DNA of 64,000 nucleotides from Bactrocera neohumeralis (lineage: Eukaryota > Arthropoda > Insecta > Diptera > Tephritidae), in the NCBI RefSeq assembly GCF_024586455.1, contig NW_026089623.1:10202204-10266203 (forward strand), read 5' to 3'. A program made the position numbers and the translations under genes. The notes under the pieces were generated by a model that saw nothing but the letters and a program-made list of their open reading frames with translations, did no database searches and was not told where the DNA came from. Of this stretch, positions 9,928 through 20,789 are shown piece by piece. Position 1 is the first letter of the stretch, and every line of letters begins with the position of its first letter.

Positions 9928-12230
9928 TTAGCTTCCAACTAAGCTGTGTGGTTTTTTGCGACGACATAATCGATTAGAGAGGCATGTGTCTAAAAGAAGA
10001 TTTCTCGCCTCCTCGTTCACATGTGCATTAAGCCTTTTGTAGTGGGCATCTGCCTGACTCCTTATTTCTTCGGCGACTATATTCATCCTTAGGTCTCGAT
10101 GAATATCAGCATTTCTGCAGTACCAAGGAGCATTTACAATGCCTCTTAGCACCTTGTTTTGAAAACGTTGTATAATATTAATACTGCCATCATTGGCACA
10201 TCCCCACAGTTCCGCACCATATAACCATATCGGCTTGATTATTTGTTTATAAATAAGTAATTTGTTGTGTATGGACAGGTTTGACCTTCGCCCAATTAGC
10301 CATTTCATTTTCGACAATTTGAGATTAAGTTCAATCCTTTTTATTTTGATATGCTCCTTCCAACGTAGTCTAGCATCGAGCGTGATGCCAAGATATTTAG
10401 CTGTATTTGCGTATGGTATGCAGACATCTAGAATACTTATAGGTTGATAATTGATTCTTTTGTTTGTAAAATTTACATGAACCGATTTCCCACCGTTTAG
10501 TTTTATTCTCCATTTTTTGGTCCAGCTTACTACAGAGTTGATTGCATGTTGCAGGTTTATCGCAGCTTTTTCTGTGAATTTGTTCTATTGTTGAATGCTT
10601 ATTTCTAAAACCGAACTGATGCGATGGGATTAACTGCTTTTCGTCGATTATAGATTTTAATCTTAGATAAATTAATTTTTCAAAAAGTTTTGAGATTTGT
10701 GGAAGTAGCGAAATTGGTCTATATGACGAGACTACGTGAGGATCCTTTCCTGGCTTAGGAACCATAACAACTTCGGCAACTTTCCAAAGGCTTGGAAAAT
10801 ATGTCAGACGGATTGCTGTATTGAAAAGATAGGCGAGCTTCCGTAAACATTTGTATGGTAACTGCTTTAACACTTCAGCTGTAATTAAATCGAAGCCAGC
10901 TTCTTTCTGAACTTTAAGGTTTTTTAATTTCACTTTTAAGTTCACAAATGGTGATTGCTGGGATTGTTGCATGATCCTGTTGAATGCTACTGAGGAACGC
11001 GATTTCACTATCCTCGTTTGGACGAAAGGTTTCAACTAGGTGTTTTGCAAATGCATTAGCTTTATCACAATCACTTCTAGCCCATGTATTGGAAGCAACT
11101 TTTAGTGGTGCAACGTGACTTGTTGGACGTTTCAGATACTTAGTACTTTTCCAGAGTGAGTAATCATCTTTTTTGTCAGCGGATAGTTGGGATAAATATT
11201 TATTAATTGACTCATTCTTAATATGAGCAATTTCTCGTTTTAATTCTGCTGTTGCCTTATTAAGGTTGGTTTTGTCGAGTGGTGAGCGGGTTTGTTGCCA
11301 TTTCCGTCGTAACTTTCTTTTCTTAATTAGAAGGATTTTTATTTCTTTGGGATAATTTGAACCTACATTTTTCCGCTTTAACTCCGGAGTATTATCCCAA
11401 GCTGCTTGTTGAATTTCGTTCGTAAATGTGTTAACTTCTAACTCTAGTTGTTCAATTGTTGTGATTTTCGGACACTTTATTTTAGTCTGAAGTATTTGTT
11501 TGAACGAAGTCCAGTCCGTATTTTTGTTGTATAGCTTCAGACTAAGATCTCTTTTAATGACTGTTTCACTTACTGTTAAATATAATGGGTAGTGATCAGA
11601 GCTTAGATCTAATCCACCTTCTATTTCTATGAAATTTCGAGATATCTTTCTGGTTATAAAGAAGTCTATTACATCTGGTATTTTATTGGTGTCTGTTGGC
11701 CAATAAGTTGGTGTTCCGGTCGATACAAACTCACACCCCGTTTCTTGAGCTGCCTGGAATAAGTCTCGCCCTTTAGCTGTCGTTAGGCGCGATCCCCAGT
11801 AAACATGCTTAGCGTTAAAGTCGCCTCCCATAATAAATTTGTGTTTGTACATATTGAGAAGTTCTTTATATTCTTCAACGAGGATTTTGTATCTCGGCGG
11901 ACAATATATTGCAGTAATTGACAAGGGTTGGTTCATTGCTTTTAATGTAATAATTGTGGTTTGAATATTGTGCGTACTGATTTTTCTATCCTCATAATGT
12001 ATAATGCTGTTTTTAACAATAACAGCAGTGCCTCCCCTCGCACAATTACTAGGGTGGATTGTATGATAGATATCGTAGTTTTTGAAAGTTATATGGCTGT
12101 GTCTCGTACAATGAGTTTCGGAAATAAGACATACATCTATTTTTTCTTTTTGTAAAATAAGTAGAAGCTCTTCTTGGTGCTTTAATAGTCCATTTGCATT
12201 CCATGTCATAACTCGGAGAGCACCATTCAT
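9928..12230 (-). pseudogene. Jk-1 ORF2: endonuclease and reverse transcriptase, deleted RT core
   Basis: The frame opens at 12230 with LRVMTWNANGL and continues through an intact AP-endonuclease: LISETH, GGDFNAKH and DLSSDHYPL hold the expected catalytic residues. A frameshift near 10920 leads into the RT start (VPKPGKDP, YRPISLLPQ, FGFRNKHSTIEQI). At about 10575 the sequence jumps to the post-catalytic region (SWTKKWRIKLN, YLGITLDARLRWKEHI), so the FADD motif is missing. The C-terminal part (10317-9928) has IIKPIWLYGAELWGCA and ends in HSLVGS. The frame shifts at least twice. Confidence 0.88.
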
Positions 12231-12320
12231 GCCTTCAATTTTGCTTTATTTTTATTTTTTTCGAGGTTATCTAAGCGGCTGCACAGATCGTTATTGAATT
12301 TTTCTTGTTTATTTAACATC

Positions 12321-13562
12321 TCAAGTATTTGAGTTAGTAGGTCTTCGGTCATCTTTGTGTTTTTTTTCGTTCACCACGTTTGATTTGCCTTTCAGTACTT
12401 CAGGAAAAGTGAGCTTACTCGTCTGTACACGATTCTGCTTGGTAACAGTACTTTTATTACCAATGGGTGGATTAGTTGATGTACTGGGCAAATTTGTGGT
12501 AACTTTTTGTTTCTTCAAGGCTTTGTTACGAATGCTTTGAAGCTCCTTGGCAACAATACATCCTCTGTAGTTTGCCGGATGGCAGTTACAGCATTTTGGT
12601 TTTTCAGTGTTTGGTTTTTGGCACTCGATGGTTTTGTGCTTACCACCGCATTTAACGCACTTTGACATTTTGCCACAGAAGTTCTTTGTGTGTCTAAATG
12701 CCTGGCAATTTTTACATTGTCGAATAAGTTTAGAATTCCTAATAGGCTCGATGAGAACAACGGTGTGAAGAATGTGTTTGATTTCACAAATTTTCTTGAT
12801 GTCTTCATTAGAATCAAAAGTAGCTAAAAACATGTTTAAAGGTTCTCGTGTTTTCCACTTGAGTTTATTTACGACGTTCATGACATGTAAACCTTGTTCT
12901 TTTAAATCAGCGATAATATCACTAGTGCTGCACGAATGGTGGAGATTTTTAATCATAACCTTTATTGGACGCGTTTGTTTGTCTTCAAAGGAATACCATG
13001 AAGCTCCCGACGCAGACAACATTTTTGTAACTGATCTGTAGTTATCACTTGATGTAACGCTTATTTTATGGATGTCGTTATTTAATAGTTTAAATACAAA
13101 GGAACTTTTAGTATTATCTTTAAATAGGTTATTTAGTTCTTTATAATTAGATATATTCGAAATCATAATAGGTGGAGGTCGCGGTTCATATTTTGGTTTT
13201 TCATTTTTAACTGTGTGGTTTTCACCGTTCGAAGAAAAAGTATTTTCTTTTAAAATCACTTCTGGTGAAGCTACGGCCTTACGCTTTTTGCTAGGCCTTT
13301 CATTTTTCTTTAAAATCCAGTCTGTTTCCAGAGCTAGTTCTTCTTCATCAGTTTCGTATTGAGATTGACTATAATTAGGCACAAGTGGGCGATTATTTTG
13401 TTCTTTAAGCTTTTGATTTTCAATTTTTAATTGTTCGCATAATTGTTCTAATTCTCTTAATTTTTGTTTCAATTCATCTATTTCGGAAACTAATTTTTTC
13501 GGTTGATTTGTTGGTATTTCCTGACCCCCTCCAGGAGCGGGGTTCGAAGCATAATCCAGCTA
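12321..13562 (-). CDS. Jk-1 ORF1, zinc-knuckle RNA-binding protein
   Basis: This is an open frame of about 380 residues after a TTG at 13472, and coding-like sequence extends upstream to about 13562 (GGGQEIPTNQPKK) without a visible ATG. The N-terminal 30 residues form a probable coiled coil (KQKLRELEQLCEQLKIENQK). A central region resembles the pre-CCHC domain of Jockey ORF1 proteins (VMIKNLHHSC). Three cysteine/histidine knuckles follow: CKNCQAFRHTKNFC, CVKCGGKHKTIEC and CCNCHPANYRGC. The protein binds the element's RNA. The lost start codon suggests it may no longer be translated. Confidence 0.8.
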
Positions 13563-13564
13563 TA

Positions 13565-14100
13565 TACTATATGTCTATTGTATAAGGGATTATTCTTAGG
13601 TAATGGTGAGTTAGTTAGCCAATGGTTAGTAAAAATAAATAAATAAATATATATGTGGCAACTACCAGATGAAACGTTCACTAATTTCGGTGTATACTTT
13701 TAGGCTAGCCTAGTACAGGTAAAAAGCTTAACTTAAAGAACGCAAGTAAAAGTTGGTTCTAGTATTGGATAACAATAAAGCTTATACTATGGTAGTGACT
13801 TTTCCAAATTCCTTTTTGCTGGTCAAAGTCCAATAAGAAAAGAAAGAAAAAATGGTAATAGGTTGCCTTATATCTCCTGAGAAACTTTTAGCAGGTGCAA
13901 CAGCCTATCCACTCAATCTCCTCACCGCACTTCAACTTCCAGTCGATCTCCGTGAAAAGCACTTTCGTATACAAACAAGTTGTTTATTTTAATTATTGTA
14001 AATATTTAAAATTATTGAATTTATTTCTTTCACACTTTATTTTTCTCCACTTCGCACCAGGGTTGTGCAGGTGTTCTCCCAATATGCACTTTGCATATAT
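13565..14100 (-). other. Jk-1 leader and flank, no gene
   Basis: The sequence between ORF1 and the next repeat has no coding frame. The part up to about 13970 is judged to be the 5' leader of Jk-1 by position; beyond that it is AT-rich. Confidence 0.4.
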
Positions 14101-14104
14101 TTTT

Positions 14105-14815
14105 ATACCCTGAACAGGGTATATTAAGTTTGTCACGAAGTTTGTAACGCCCAGAAGGAATCGTCGGAGACCCAATAAAGTAAATATACAAATGATCAGA
14201 ATGTCGAGCTGAGTCGATTTAGCCATGTCCGTCTGTCTGTCTGTCGGACCGTCTGTCTGTATATATACGAACTAGTCTCTCAGTTTTTAAGATATCTTTT
14301 TGAAATTTTGCAAACGTCATTTTCTCTTCAAGAAGCTGCTCATTTGTCGGAACGGCCGATATCGGGCCACTATAACATATAGCTGCCATACAAACTGAAC
14401 GATCAGAATCAAATGCTTGTATAGAAAACTTTCACATTTGACAAGATATATTCACGAAATTTGGTATATGTGTTTTCCTAATGCAAATATTCAGGAAATT
14501 TGGTATATGTTATTTTTTAAGGCAGCAATGTAATCTCCGAAGAAATTGTTCAGATCGGATAACTATAGCATATAGCTGCCATACAAACTGAACGATCGGA
14601 ATCAAGTTCTTGTATGGACAACTTTCACATTTGACAAGATATATTCACGAAATTTGGTATATGTTATTTTTTAAGGCAACAATGTAATCTCTAAAAAACT
14701 TGTTTAGAACGGATTACTGTAGCATATAGCTTCCATACAAACTGAACAAATAGTTACTAACAGAAATGCACATATGAAGGGTATTTAGCTTCGGTGCAAC
14801 CGAAGTTAACGTTTT
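14105..14815. repeat. Dipteran dispersed repeat with CTGTCTGT core and internal tandem units
   Basis: The block starts at ATACCCTGAACAGGGTATAT and ends near GGTGCAACCGAAGTTAACG, and contains the CCGTCTGTCTGTCTGTCGG run at 14228. A unit beginning TAGCTGCCATACAAACTGAA occurs at about 14383 and 14571 and, truncated, at about 14730, giving an internal period of roughly 160-190 bases with the shared phrase 'gacaagatatattcacg'. Elements of this kind are widespread in fly genomes. No protein is encoded. Confidence 0.7.
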
Positions 14816-15195
14816 TTCTTGTTTTGTTTTATGTATATTTGCCTCAGTTCTTTTTTATCCAATTGAACCTCTTTTTTTTCTGTTGTTAGTTATTATGTTT
14901 CGCACTGCACTTTAGTTGATGTTTTAGTATATACGTACATATGTATGTATGTTTATTTTGAATTTTGTACCTCACTTTTTGTCACCACTTTTATGTTTAT
15001 TTTGATTTTAGTTTTTCCAATAGTGCCTTTCTGTAAGGCTCGAAGGACCATGATTAAATGATACACATTTTATTTAGATCACAAACCATGCTTTAGTTAA
15101 AAAGAAGATGTCTGTATACACTTTGTTTTCATAACAATTTTATTTAGAACAATAAATTGATATTTTATACAGTGATTAAATATTTGATAAAGTTA
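14816..15195. other. No recognised gene
   Basis: AT-rich sequence with a TATGTATGTATG simple repeat near 14940. Nothing coding or repeated was recognised. Confidence 0.5.
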
Positions 15196-15639
15196 TTAAA
15201 CTAAATATCGGCGATACTCCAACGGCGAAGATGGTTTGCCGGTGTTGGCGATCGAGTTGAACGGTGCTACCTGCATCGCGCAGGATTGAGATGGTGTCAC
15301 AAAACTAATGTATGTATGTATATGTATATAACGAATGTAGGCCGGTGGCTGCTGATTAATCGATGACTTGAAGTAACGTGGACGACTCGAATTAACCGTA
15401 GAGGAGTGTGAGGTGTTATCGCGGCGCAGCGTATAAGCGAAAGAATGGTTTAGAACGAATTGTGTCTGCTTTCCCGTTGCCAATCCTTTTTGTTGAGTGG
15501 GTTGGTGTACAGATGTGTTGAGGTTTGCTGTAGTGTCATCAGCTGTTGTTAATTGCGTTGTTGTATTAGGATGCGCCAGTTTTACCGGGTAGAGGTGGTG
15601 GATGCTTAACTCATTTAAACACTGCAAAGCAGGAACCAA
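15196..15639 (-). CDS. Unknown coding-like repeat, Thr/Asn/Gln-rich ORF
   Basis: An open frame of 147 codons begins MVPALQCLNELSIHHLYPVK and is rich in Thr, Ser, Asn and Gln. A diverged copy on the plus strand at about 22650-22990 shares 'tttaaatgagttaagcatcc' and the readings LNELSIH and KLAHPN, as well as later pieces around FAYTLRR. I do not recognise the family. The second copy sits inside the Gy-2 remnant, so this may be an accessory part of a retroelement or a separate transposon. The open frame alone does not prove it is translated. Confidence 0.35.
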   Translation of the reverse strand: MVPALQCLNELSIHHLYPVKLAHPNTTTQLTTADDTTANLNTSVHQPTQQKGLATGKQTQFVLNHSFAYTLRRDNTSHSSTVNSSRPRYFKSSINQQPPAYIRYIHIHTYISFVTPSQSCAMQVAPFNSIANTGKPSSPLEYRRYLV

Positions 15640-15744
15640 TTTGTAATCCCGACATTTCTATTAAATATAGAGTCTAGGCTGAAACTAATAAAGCAATGAT
15701 CAAGGAGCCTGTGGCTCCTTGTCTTTAATCCAACGATGCCGCTG

Positions 15745-16123
15745 CTATATAGCTATTGCTGGATTAGGGCAACGTCGGCTTTGTCCATTTCTAGACGAAG
15801 CAAGAGAGCGAAGGAGGTCGCCTTGCAGATTATTACGGATTAAGCAACTGCCAATCTGCTTCTCGGGGCTACCGCGATCGAGGAGATAAAGTCGATATCC
15901 AATTTTGATTAGTGCTCCTCTTCCTTCTCTCCCATTGGAGGCATCCGATCTGGTATCCTCGGGAACCACCATCATGAAGACGTTGCTTTTGGTCCCCTTT
16001 ACGACACTTAAAGATGCGAGGGACTCTCTGTTTAAGAGTATCACCCTGACAATCTCCAAAAAAACGGCGGACCCTCACTTCTTCGCCGGAGATAGCTTCG
16101 CCTTCCCTACTTCGACCGTACAC
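15745..16123 (-). pseudogene. Decayed coding fragment, possible FLYWCH-like finger
   Basis: Two overlapping minus-strand frames, displaced by a frameshift near 16060, read together as one coding stretch. The block GREGRGALIKIGYRLYLL, followed by KQIGSCLIRNN, loosely matches a FLYWCH finger (Gly-Arg-Gly, then a GYR core, then Trp/Cys) with the Trp and one Cys lost. FLYWCH fingers occur in insect regulators and in some MULE transposases. Upstream on the minus strand the coding-like text continues with stops into 16.2 kb, is interrupted by RTE-B, and resumes at 17.39-17.55 kb. Assignment is tentative. Confidence 0.3.
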
Positions 16124-16254
16124 CCCAAGCTATACTGAATTGGCAAGTTTAGCTATTCTCCTATTCTACCTATTGCGACCTCTGGTGCTTCATCAAGGGT
16201 TGTTGCTCGATTAACCGCACTTTTCTATCTTTTTCGCCGCCCTAATGTGCTGTT

Positions 16255-17376
16255 AGCCGGCCGAGCTATTCAAACACGGCGGCGAAGAACTCATAAGAAG
16301 CATACATCAGTTACTTTATAAAATATGGTCGGACGGAATCATGCTCAACGATTGGAATTTTAGTGTGTTCTGCCCAATCCACAAAAAGGGAGACCCCACA
16401 ATCTGCGCCAACTACGTTGCGATAAGTCTCTTTAACATCGCGTATAAGGTTCTATCGAGCGTATTGTGTGAAAGATTAAAGACCACCGTCAACAATCTGA
16501 TTGGACCTTTTCAGTGTGGCTTTTGGCCTGTCAAATCAACAACTCACCAGATATTCACCATGCGCCAAGTCTTGGAAAAGACTCGTTAAAAGATAATCGG
16601 TACACACCACCTCTTCGTCGATTTCAAAGCTACTTTTGACAGCACGAAGAGGGACTGCCTTTATGCCGCGATGTCTGAATTTGATATCCCCTCAAAACTA
16701 TTACGGCTATGTAAACTGACGTTGAGCAACACTAAAAGCTCCGTCAGAATCGGGATGGACCTCTTTGAGCCGTTCGTTACCAAACGAGGTTTCAGACAGG
16801 GCGAATCCCTTTCATATGACTTTTTCAACCTACTTCGGGGGAAAATAATTCGAGCTACAGAGCTATAGGGGTGTACAGCTGCTGTCGTACGCCGATGATA
16901 TTGATATCATTGGCCTCAACACCCGCGCTGTTACTTCTGCTTTGTCCAGAATGGATAAGACAGCGAAGCAAATGGGTCTAGCGGTGTCATCAAACAAACG
17001 TCGTCGCACTCGTCACTAGGCTGCCACGTCATTGTTGACAGTCATAACTTTGAAGTCGTAGATAATTTCGTCTGTCTTGGAACCAGCATCAAACCCAACA
17101 ACTATGCCAGCCTTGAAATCTAACACCGGATATCTCTTTCCAACAGATGCTACTTTGGCACGCAATTGAGAAGTAAAGTCCTCTCTCGACGAACAAAAAC
17201 CAAACTCTATAAGTCACTCATTATTCCCGTCCTGCCATATGGTGCAGAGGCATGGACGATGACAACATCTGATGAGTCGACGTTACCACCTTGCGAAAAG
17301 AAAAAAACGACTGGCGCGCTACTGTTAACTTGATTATAATCGCGTACGCAGTTTCTACGCTAGTAAAGAAGAAGAG
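16255..17376 (+). mobile_element. 5'-truncated RTE LINE (copy RTE-B)
   Basis: The insertion is bounded by an exact 11-bp duplication, AATGTGCTGTT at 16244-16254 and 17377-17387, and ends in a TAAAGAAGAAGAG tail. The sequence starts in the RT (PAELF) and runs through CPIHKKGDP and NYVAISLFN. It retains the SYADDIDIIGLN catalytic region near 16890 that RTE-A has lost, but in a shifted frame. About 300 bases near 17288 are missing relative to RTE-A. Several stops show it is dead. It gives a second, independent view of RTE integration in this region. Confidence 0.9.
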
Positions 17377-17387
17377 AATGTGCTGTT

Positions 17388-17825
17388 CTACTGTTCTAAG
17401 TCTTTTCTGTCAACAGAAGGCCTGACTTCAACTATTTATCCGCCGTCATATCCTTCCTCACGAGTGCCTCCCATGAGCTAAATAAAGATTACTTTACTAC
17501 TGCTCTATGTAGATTTCTAAGCCACCCTTTTTGGAGGAAGATTTCGTTAACCTAGGTAATGGTGTCCCACCCAAAAGACTGACCAGATTTGCTGAGGTCG
17601 CTTCTCCACTTCCCGGGAAGGAGTGGCTTTAAATGGCACAACTTTGTCTCAATTACGAGGCCGAGGTTAGAGTTGACGTACGCTCTTATAAGAAAGCATC
17701 GAGCTGAGAAATAGGGAATCTAAAATTTAGTTGCATAGAAATATATAATATATAGAAATACACCTGGTTTAAATCCAATTTTTCATGTTTATAACGTAAG
17801 CTATCTACTATACTTACACATCTAT
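17388..17825. other. Decayed flank and distal 3' flank of hgo, no gene
   Basis: The first part continues the coding-like material interrupted by RTE-B; the rest is AT-rich sequence downstream of the hgo poly(A) signal. No complete frame is present. Confidence 0.45.
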
Positions 17826-17831
17826 TTTATT
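17826..17831 (-). terminator. hgo: hgo poly(A) signal AATAAA
   Basis: On the minus strand an AATAAA hexamer lies about 90 bases downstream of the hgo stop codon, in AT-rich sequence. It is the first such signal after the stop and is the likely cleavage/polyadenylation signal. The position is inferred, not mapped. Confidence 0.6.
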
Positions 17832-17919
17832 TCGAGAATTGTCCTTTTAAATTAAAGTACTATAATTCTGATTTTAATGCTTTCTATTATTTAAAGTTCA
17901 CTTACAAATATTAACTAAA

Positions 17920-18042
17920 TTAAATATTAAAATTTTTCTTCAGCCCTTTCCAGCATTCAAAATACTGTTCATCCAATTTTTGACATGTTTTTTCTGCCCA
18001 CTTAGTTATTCTTAGGTTCAGCGATGATTCGAACATAAAAGC
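17920..18042 (-). CDS. hgo: Homogentisate 1,2-dioxygenase, last coding exon
   Basis: The exon begins after a strong acceptor (TCTTTTTTTGTTTTACAG on the minus strand) in phase 0 and encodes 40 residues starting AFMFESSLNLRITKWAEK and ending NFNI, then TAA. The AFMFESSL motif is the C-terminal hallmark of homogentisate dioxygenase, and the downstream KxLDExYxxCWxxLK pattern agrees with animal homologues. It joins in phase with the exon at 51419-51238, about 33.2 kb away. The enzyme opens the homogentisate ring in tyrosine and phenylalanine breakdown. The protein ends several residues earlier than the human one. Confidence 0.93.
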   Translation of the reverse strand, partial: AFMFESSLNLRITKWAEKTCQKLDEQYFECWKGLKKNFNI

Positions 18043-18794
18043 CTGTAAAACAAAAAAAGATAATAATGACATGTAAGGTAACACTGAAATTTTAATATAA
18101 GAATATTAAGACAACAGTTTTTCGTATTTTTTGAAGTAATGATTATATAGCTAATATCTAATATTTTGATAGATATTGTTGTTACTAGTACACATTTAGT
18201 TTTCCAGTTATGTTTAGGGTTACCATTTTCGTGCATACAGTCACGACATGATTCCCACTCTCAGATTTCTTACCGAAAAATTATGCAAAAAGTTTGAAGG
18301 TTTTATTGGAATCAAATCAAGAATTACAGTCTACAAATAGTCCTGTTTACTTAATGAAAATCTCGCTTCCGTATCAAAAAGAATGATCACCAAATATCCG
18401 GATATCAATACAGTCTACCTTTGATGTGAATCAGAGGGTGAAACATCCATAGCTGTTATGTTTTCTCAAAATAAGCTCGGTGTTTTTATACGAGATCAGT
18501 TTAGAAATGATAAAGCAATTTGTCAAAGCGTTGGTCTTGGAATTATATTATTTTATTTCCGAATTTCGTATGACAAAGTTGAATGAAACATACATATTAT
18601 ATCAGAGTTACAACTTTTCCGGAAATTGAAGCTTAGGAAACTTTTGTGTTGACAGTCTAAAATTTCCTAGGAAACCTTTAAGTACCAAAATCTGCTGACA
18701 AAATGGAGCTATCTCTAGAAACAAATTTGTCTGTCAAGTAAAACTATTTCCGTAATAATCTGGAGAAATTTTATAATAAGGAACAGGATGAAGA
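18043..18794 (-). other. 3' end of the 33-kb hgo intron, no feature recognised
   Basis: AT-rich intronic sequence next to the acceptor of the last exon. I see no gene or clear repeat. Confidence 0.5.
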
Positions 18795-19090
18795 ATGGAG
18801 TCATGTGCCGAATTTCACCCAAGTGAGGAAAATTCTCTGATCGCCAATCACTTGGGAGTGGCCAGAAATGATTCTTTTACATATACATAGCTCAAGCAGC
18901 TTACGACTTCCGGTCTTATACCAAGTAACCTCGGGTTAGCTAAAAACATCCGCTTAAAAGCAAGCTAAAGTGAGAAGGCGAACCATCCATCGCCACGTAA
19001 AAAACACCCTTAAAAAAAACAATAACGCAACAGTTAACAGCTTTGGATGAGAGACCCCCCTCTTGATGACGACCATGGCAAACGCATTAA

Positions 19091-19973
19091 GGTAGTATTC
19101 TGGTAACTTATGCATATTTTCATCCCTGAAGTAATGCAAAAGCGGTCCCAGGGTGGGCGACGGTTCCTTAGAGGAGGGGTTTTTAGAGACCTGCAAGTGG
19201 CACATACCGCTGCTGTGACGATAGCACCGATGATGCGGAAGGCATTTTCCACCCCCTCACCCGCAAAATAAAAAAATTCTTATTTTCATGACTTCTTTGG
19301 AGAGTGGTTTTTTATAGAAAAATAAAAATGAATTTTTTCGAATATTTGGAGTGTTTTTATTTACATATTGAAAATATAAAAAAAAAATTATTTGAAAAAA
19401 TTTAATACTTTATTACTATTAATATTGTCACTCGAAGTTGGAACCTCATAAATGTACACGTGGGTGGCCCGGCGAATTTGACTCTTGATGTTATCTGAAA
19501 TCAAATATTCTTGATTATTCTTAATCTATAGACATGTGATTCTGGTTGGAACTACTGAAGTTAAAATTCAAGAGTAAATAACAAAATGGTGGATTTCGAA
19601 AAAAAAGTCATTTTATTTTTGCAAAGAAAGGGTTGTAAAATAAAAAAGTTAGGGGTGAAAAAAGCTCTCGTTAGTATCAACGAGAACTATAAGTGTGCAG
19701 AATGGCCTGTTAAAATTTGAAAGCAATCGGTTTTGTAGAAAAAAAGTTAGGACCCGGGCCGACCAGAAAAACAATGTTTTGAGAAAAACACGTTTAAAGT
19801 TCAACAACTCCGAAAGAGAGGACTCCGAGGCGCTCTAGGAAACTCGTTATAACTCCGGAAATATTTCGAATTTCTATCTGAAATTTTCACAGTCTATTCT
19901 CAAGATATTGTACTTTCAAGTTAAGCAAAAAAGAAATTTTCGATTTTTTGGCCCAAGTTACCAGACTACTACC
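19091..19973. mobile_element. MITE with TTAA flanks inside RTE-C
   Basis: The inverted ends are GGTAGTATTCTGGTAACTT and, on the other strand, GGTAGTAGTCTGGTAACTT (18 of 19 match). They are flanked by TTAA at 19087-19090 and 19974-19977. RTE-A shows the unoccupied sequence at about 4296-4305. TTAA duplication is the signature of piggyBac-type insertion; a 3-bp Harbinger-type reading is a weaker alternative. The 883-base interior contains AT-rich sequence and short minus-strand frames that do not look like a transposase. Confidence 0.75.
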
Positions 19974-20240
19974 TTAAAGATTAAAATTTGAGGGCATGTA
20001 CCCGGAATGTCCGATCCCTTATCGGGAAGATGCTAGTGCCCAACTGGTTGATGTTCTCGTGAAAATGGAGGCTGGCATCACCGGCGTACAATGTGTGCGA
20101 TGAACGGAACAACAACTGAGATGAGTATATCTTTGTAGCATTTACTACATTAGCCTAAAAAAGAAGCGCAAAATTGGTGTGGGATTCGTTGTGGGAGAGA
20201 GACTCCGTCGCCGAGTCCTGGAATTCACCCAAGTGGATGA

Positions 20241-20452
20241 ACGTCTAGCCACAATCCGCATCAAAGCAAAGTTCTTCAACATATCGCATATTTGTGCCCA
20301 CGCTCCGAAGGAAGAGATGGACGTCTAGCCTTCTCCTTCTCTTCCTTTGGAGCGTGGGCACAAATATGCGATATGTTGAAGAACTTTGCTTTGATGCGGA
20401 TTGTGGCTAGACGTCCATCTCTTCCTTCGGAGCGGGGGCACAAATATGCGAG
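20241..20452. repeat. 66-bp palindrome plus a third inverted copy
   Basis: Bases 20241-20306 are the exact reverse complement of 20349-20414. A further segment, 20411-20452, is the near-exact reverse complement of 20283-20324 and overlaps the end of the second arm by a few bases. All three copies derive from one stretch of the RTE endonuclease gene. The junctions fall in short shared GAAGGAAGAGATGG-type sequence. The DNA should form a long hairpin. Confidence 0.85.
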
Positions 20453-20789
20453 AATGAGAATGCATCTTTGGTTCTAAGGGCGCTTGCAGCGCACCTATGC
20501 CAGCTGCTCCGTCCACATTGTCCAAATCGTCTTTGGCGACTTAAACGCCAGGGTGGGCAAAGAAGGTGTCTTTGGCACAACGGTCGGGAAATTTAGCCTC
20601 CATGAGGAAACATTCTCAAATGGGTTGAGGCACCTGCCTCTGTGCAGCAAAAAACGCACTTCAACAAACACAAGGAAGGTTCGATGTCAATAAGCTGCAG
20701 TAACAACAAACAGCGGAACGATTTTCTACTCGAATTGCACCCCTGCTTCTTGAGAGTACTCGTCAATAACTCGGTATATAGGAACTTGC

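Larger units (their letters stand above)
9747..13970 (-). mobile_element. Jockey-clade LINE (Jk-1)
   Basis: A minus-strand non-LTR retrotransposon with the standard two-ORF layout: ORF1 with zinc knuckles, then ORF2 with an AP endonuclease and RT. It ends in a poly(A) run (T-run on the plus strand at 9748-9767). The 5' end is placed near 13970 only because the sequence there (a GTGCTTTTCACGGAGATCG-type start on the minus strand) looks like a Jockey internal-promoter leader. I could not find a target duplication. About 400 bases of the RT core are deleted. Confidence 0.8.
18795..20789 (+). mobile_element. 3'-truncated RTE LINE (copy RTE-C)
   Basis: It starts with the same GGAGTCATG leader as RTE-A and follows it through the 'ctctgatcgcca', 'gatgacgaccatggcaaacg' and 'ttgagggcatg' phrases into the endonuclease (LCxxHAP-type region near 20300, FGDLNARVGKEG near 20532). 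It is interrupted by a TTAA MITE at 19091-19973, carries a complex palindrome at 20241-20452, and has an internal deletion near 20628. Homology ends near 20789 before the RT. No long frame survives. Confidence 0.85.

Noticed and set aside
12355..13041. Plus-strand ORFs opposite Jockey ORF1
   Set aside because: They are antisense shadows of a conserved zinc-knuckle ORF and have no motifs of their own.
14220..14275. CTGTCTGT tandem run as a CRISPR-like or functional array
   Set aside because: It is the simple-repeat core of a common fly dispersed element; there are no spacers and the genome is eukaryotic.
17920..18042. Processed pseudogene fragment of hgo
   Set aside because: It starts exactly at a strong splice acceptor, keeps the phase of the previous exon and is followed by a poly(A) signal, so a genuine exon is the simpler reading.
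18954..19252. Minus-strand ORFs within RTE-C and its MITE as a gene
   Set aside because: They cross the boundary between the RTE and the inserted MITE, so the frames are accidental.
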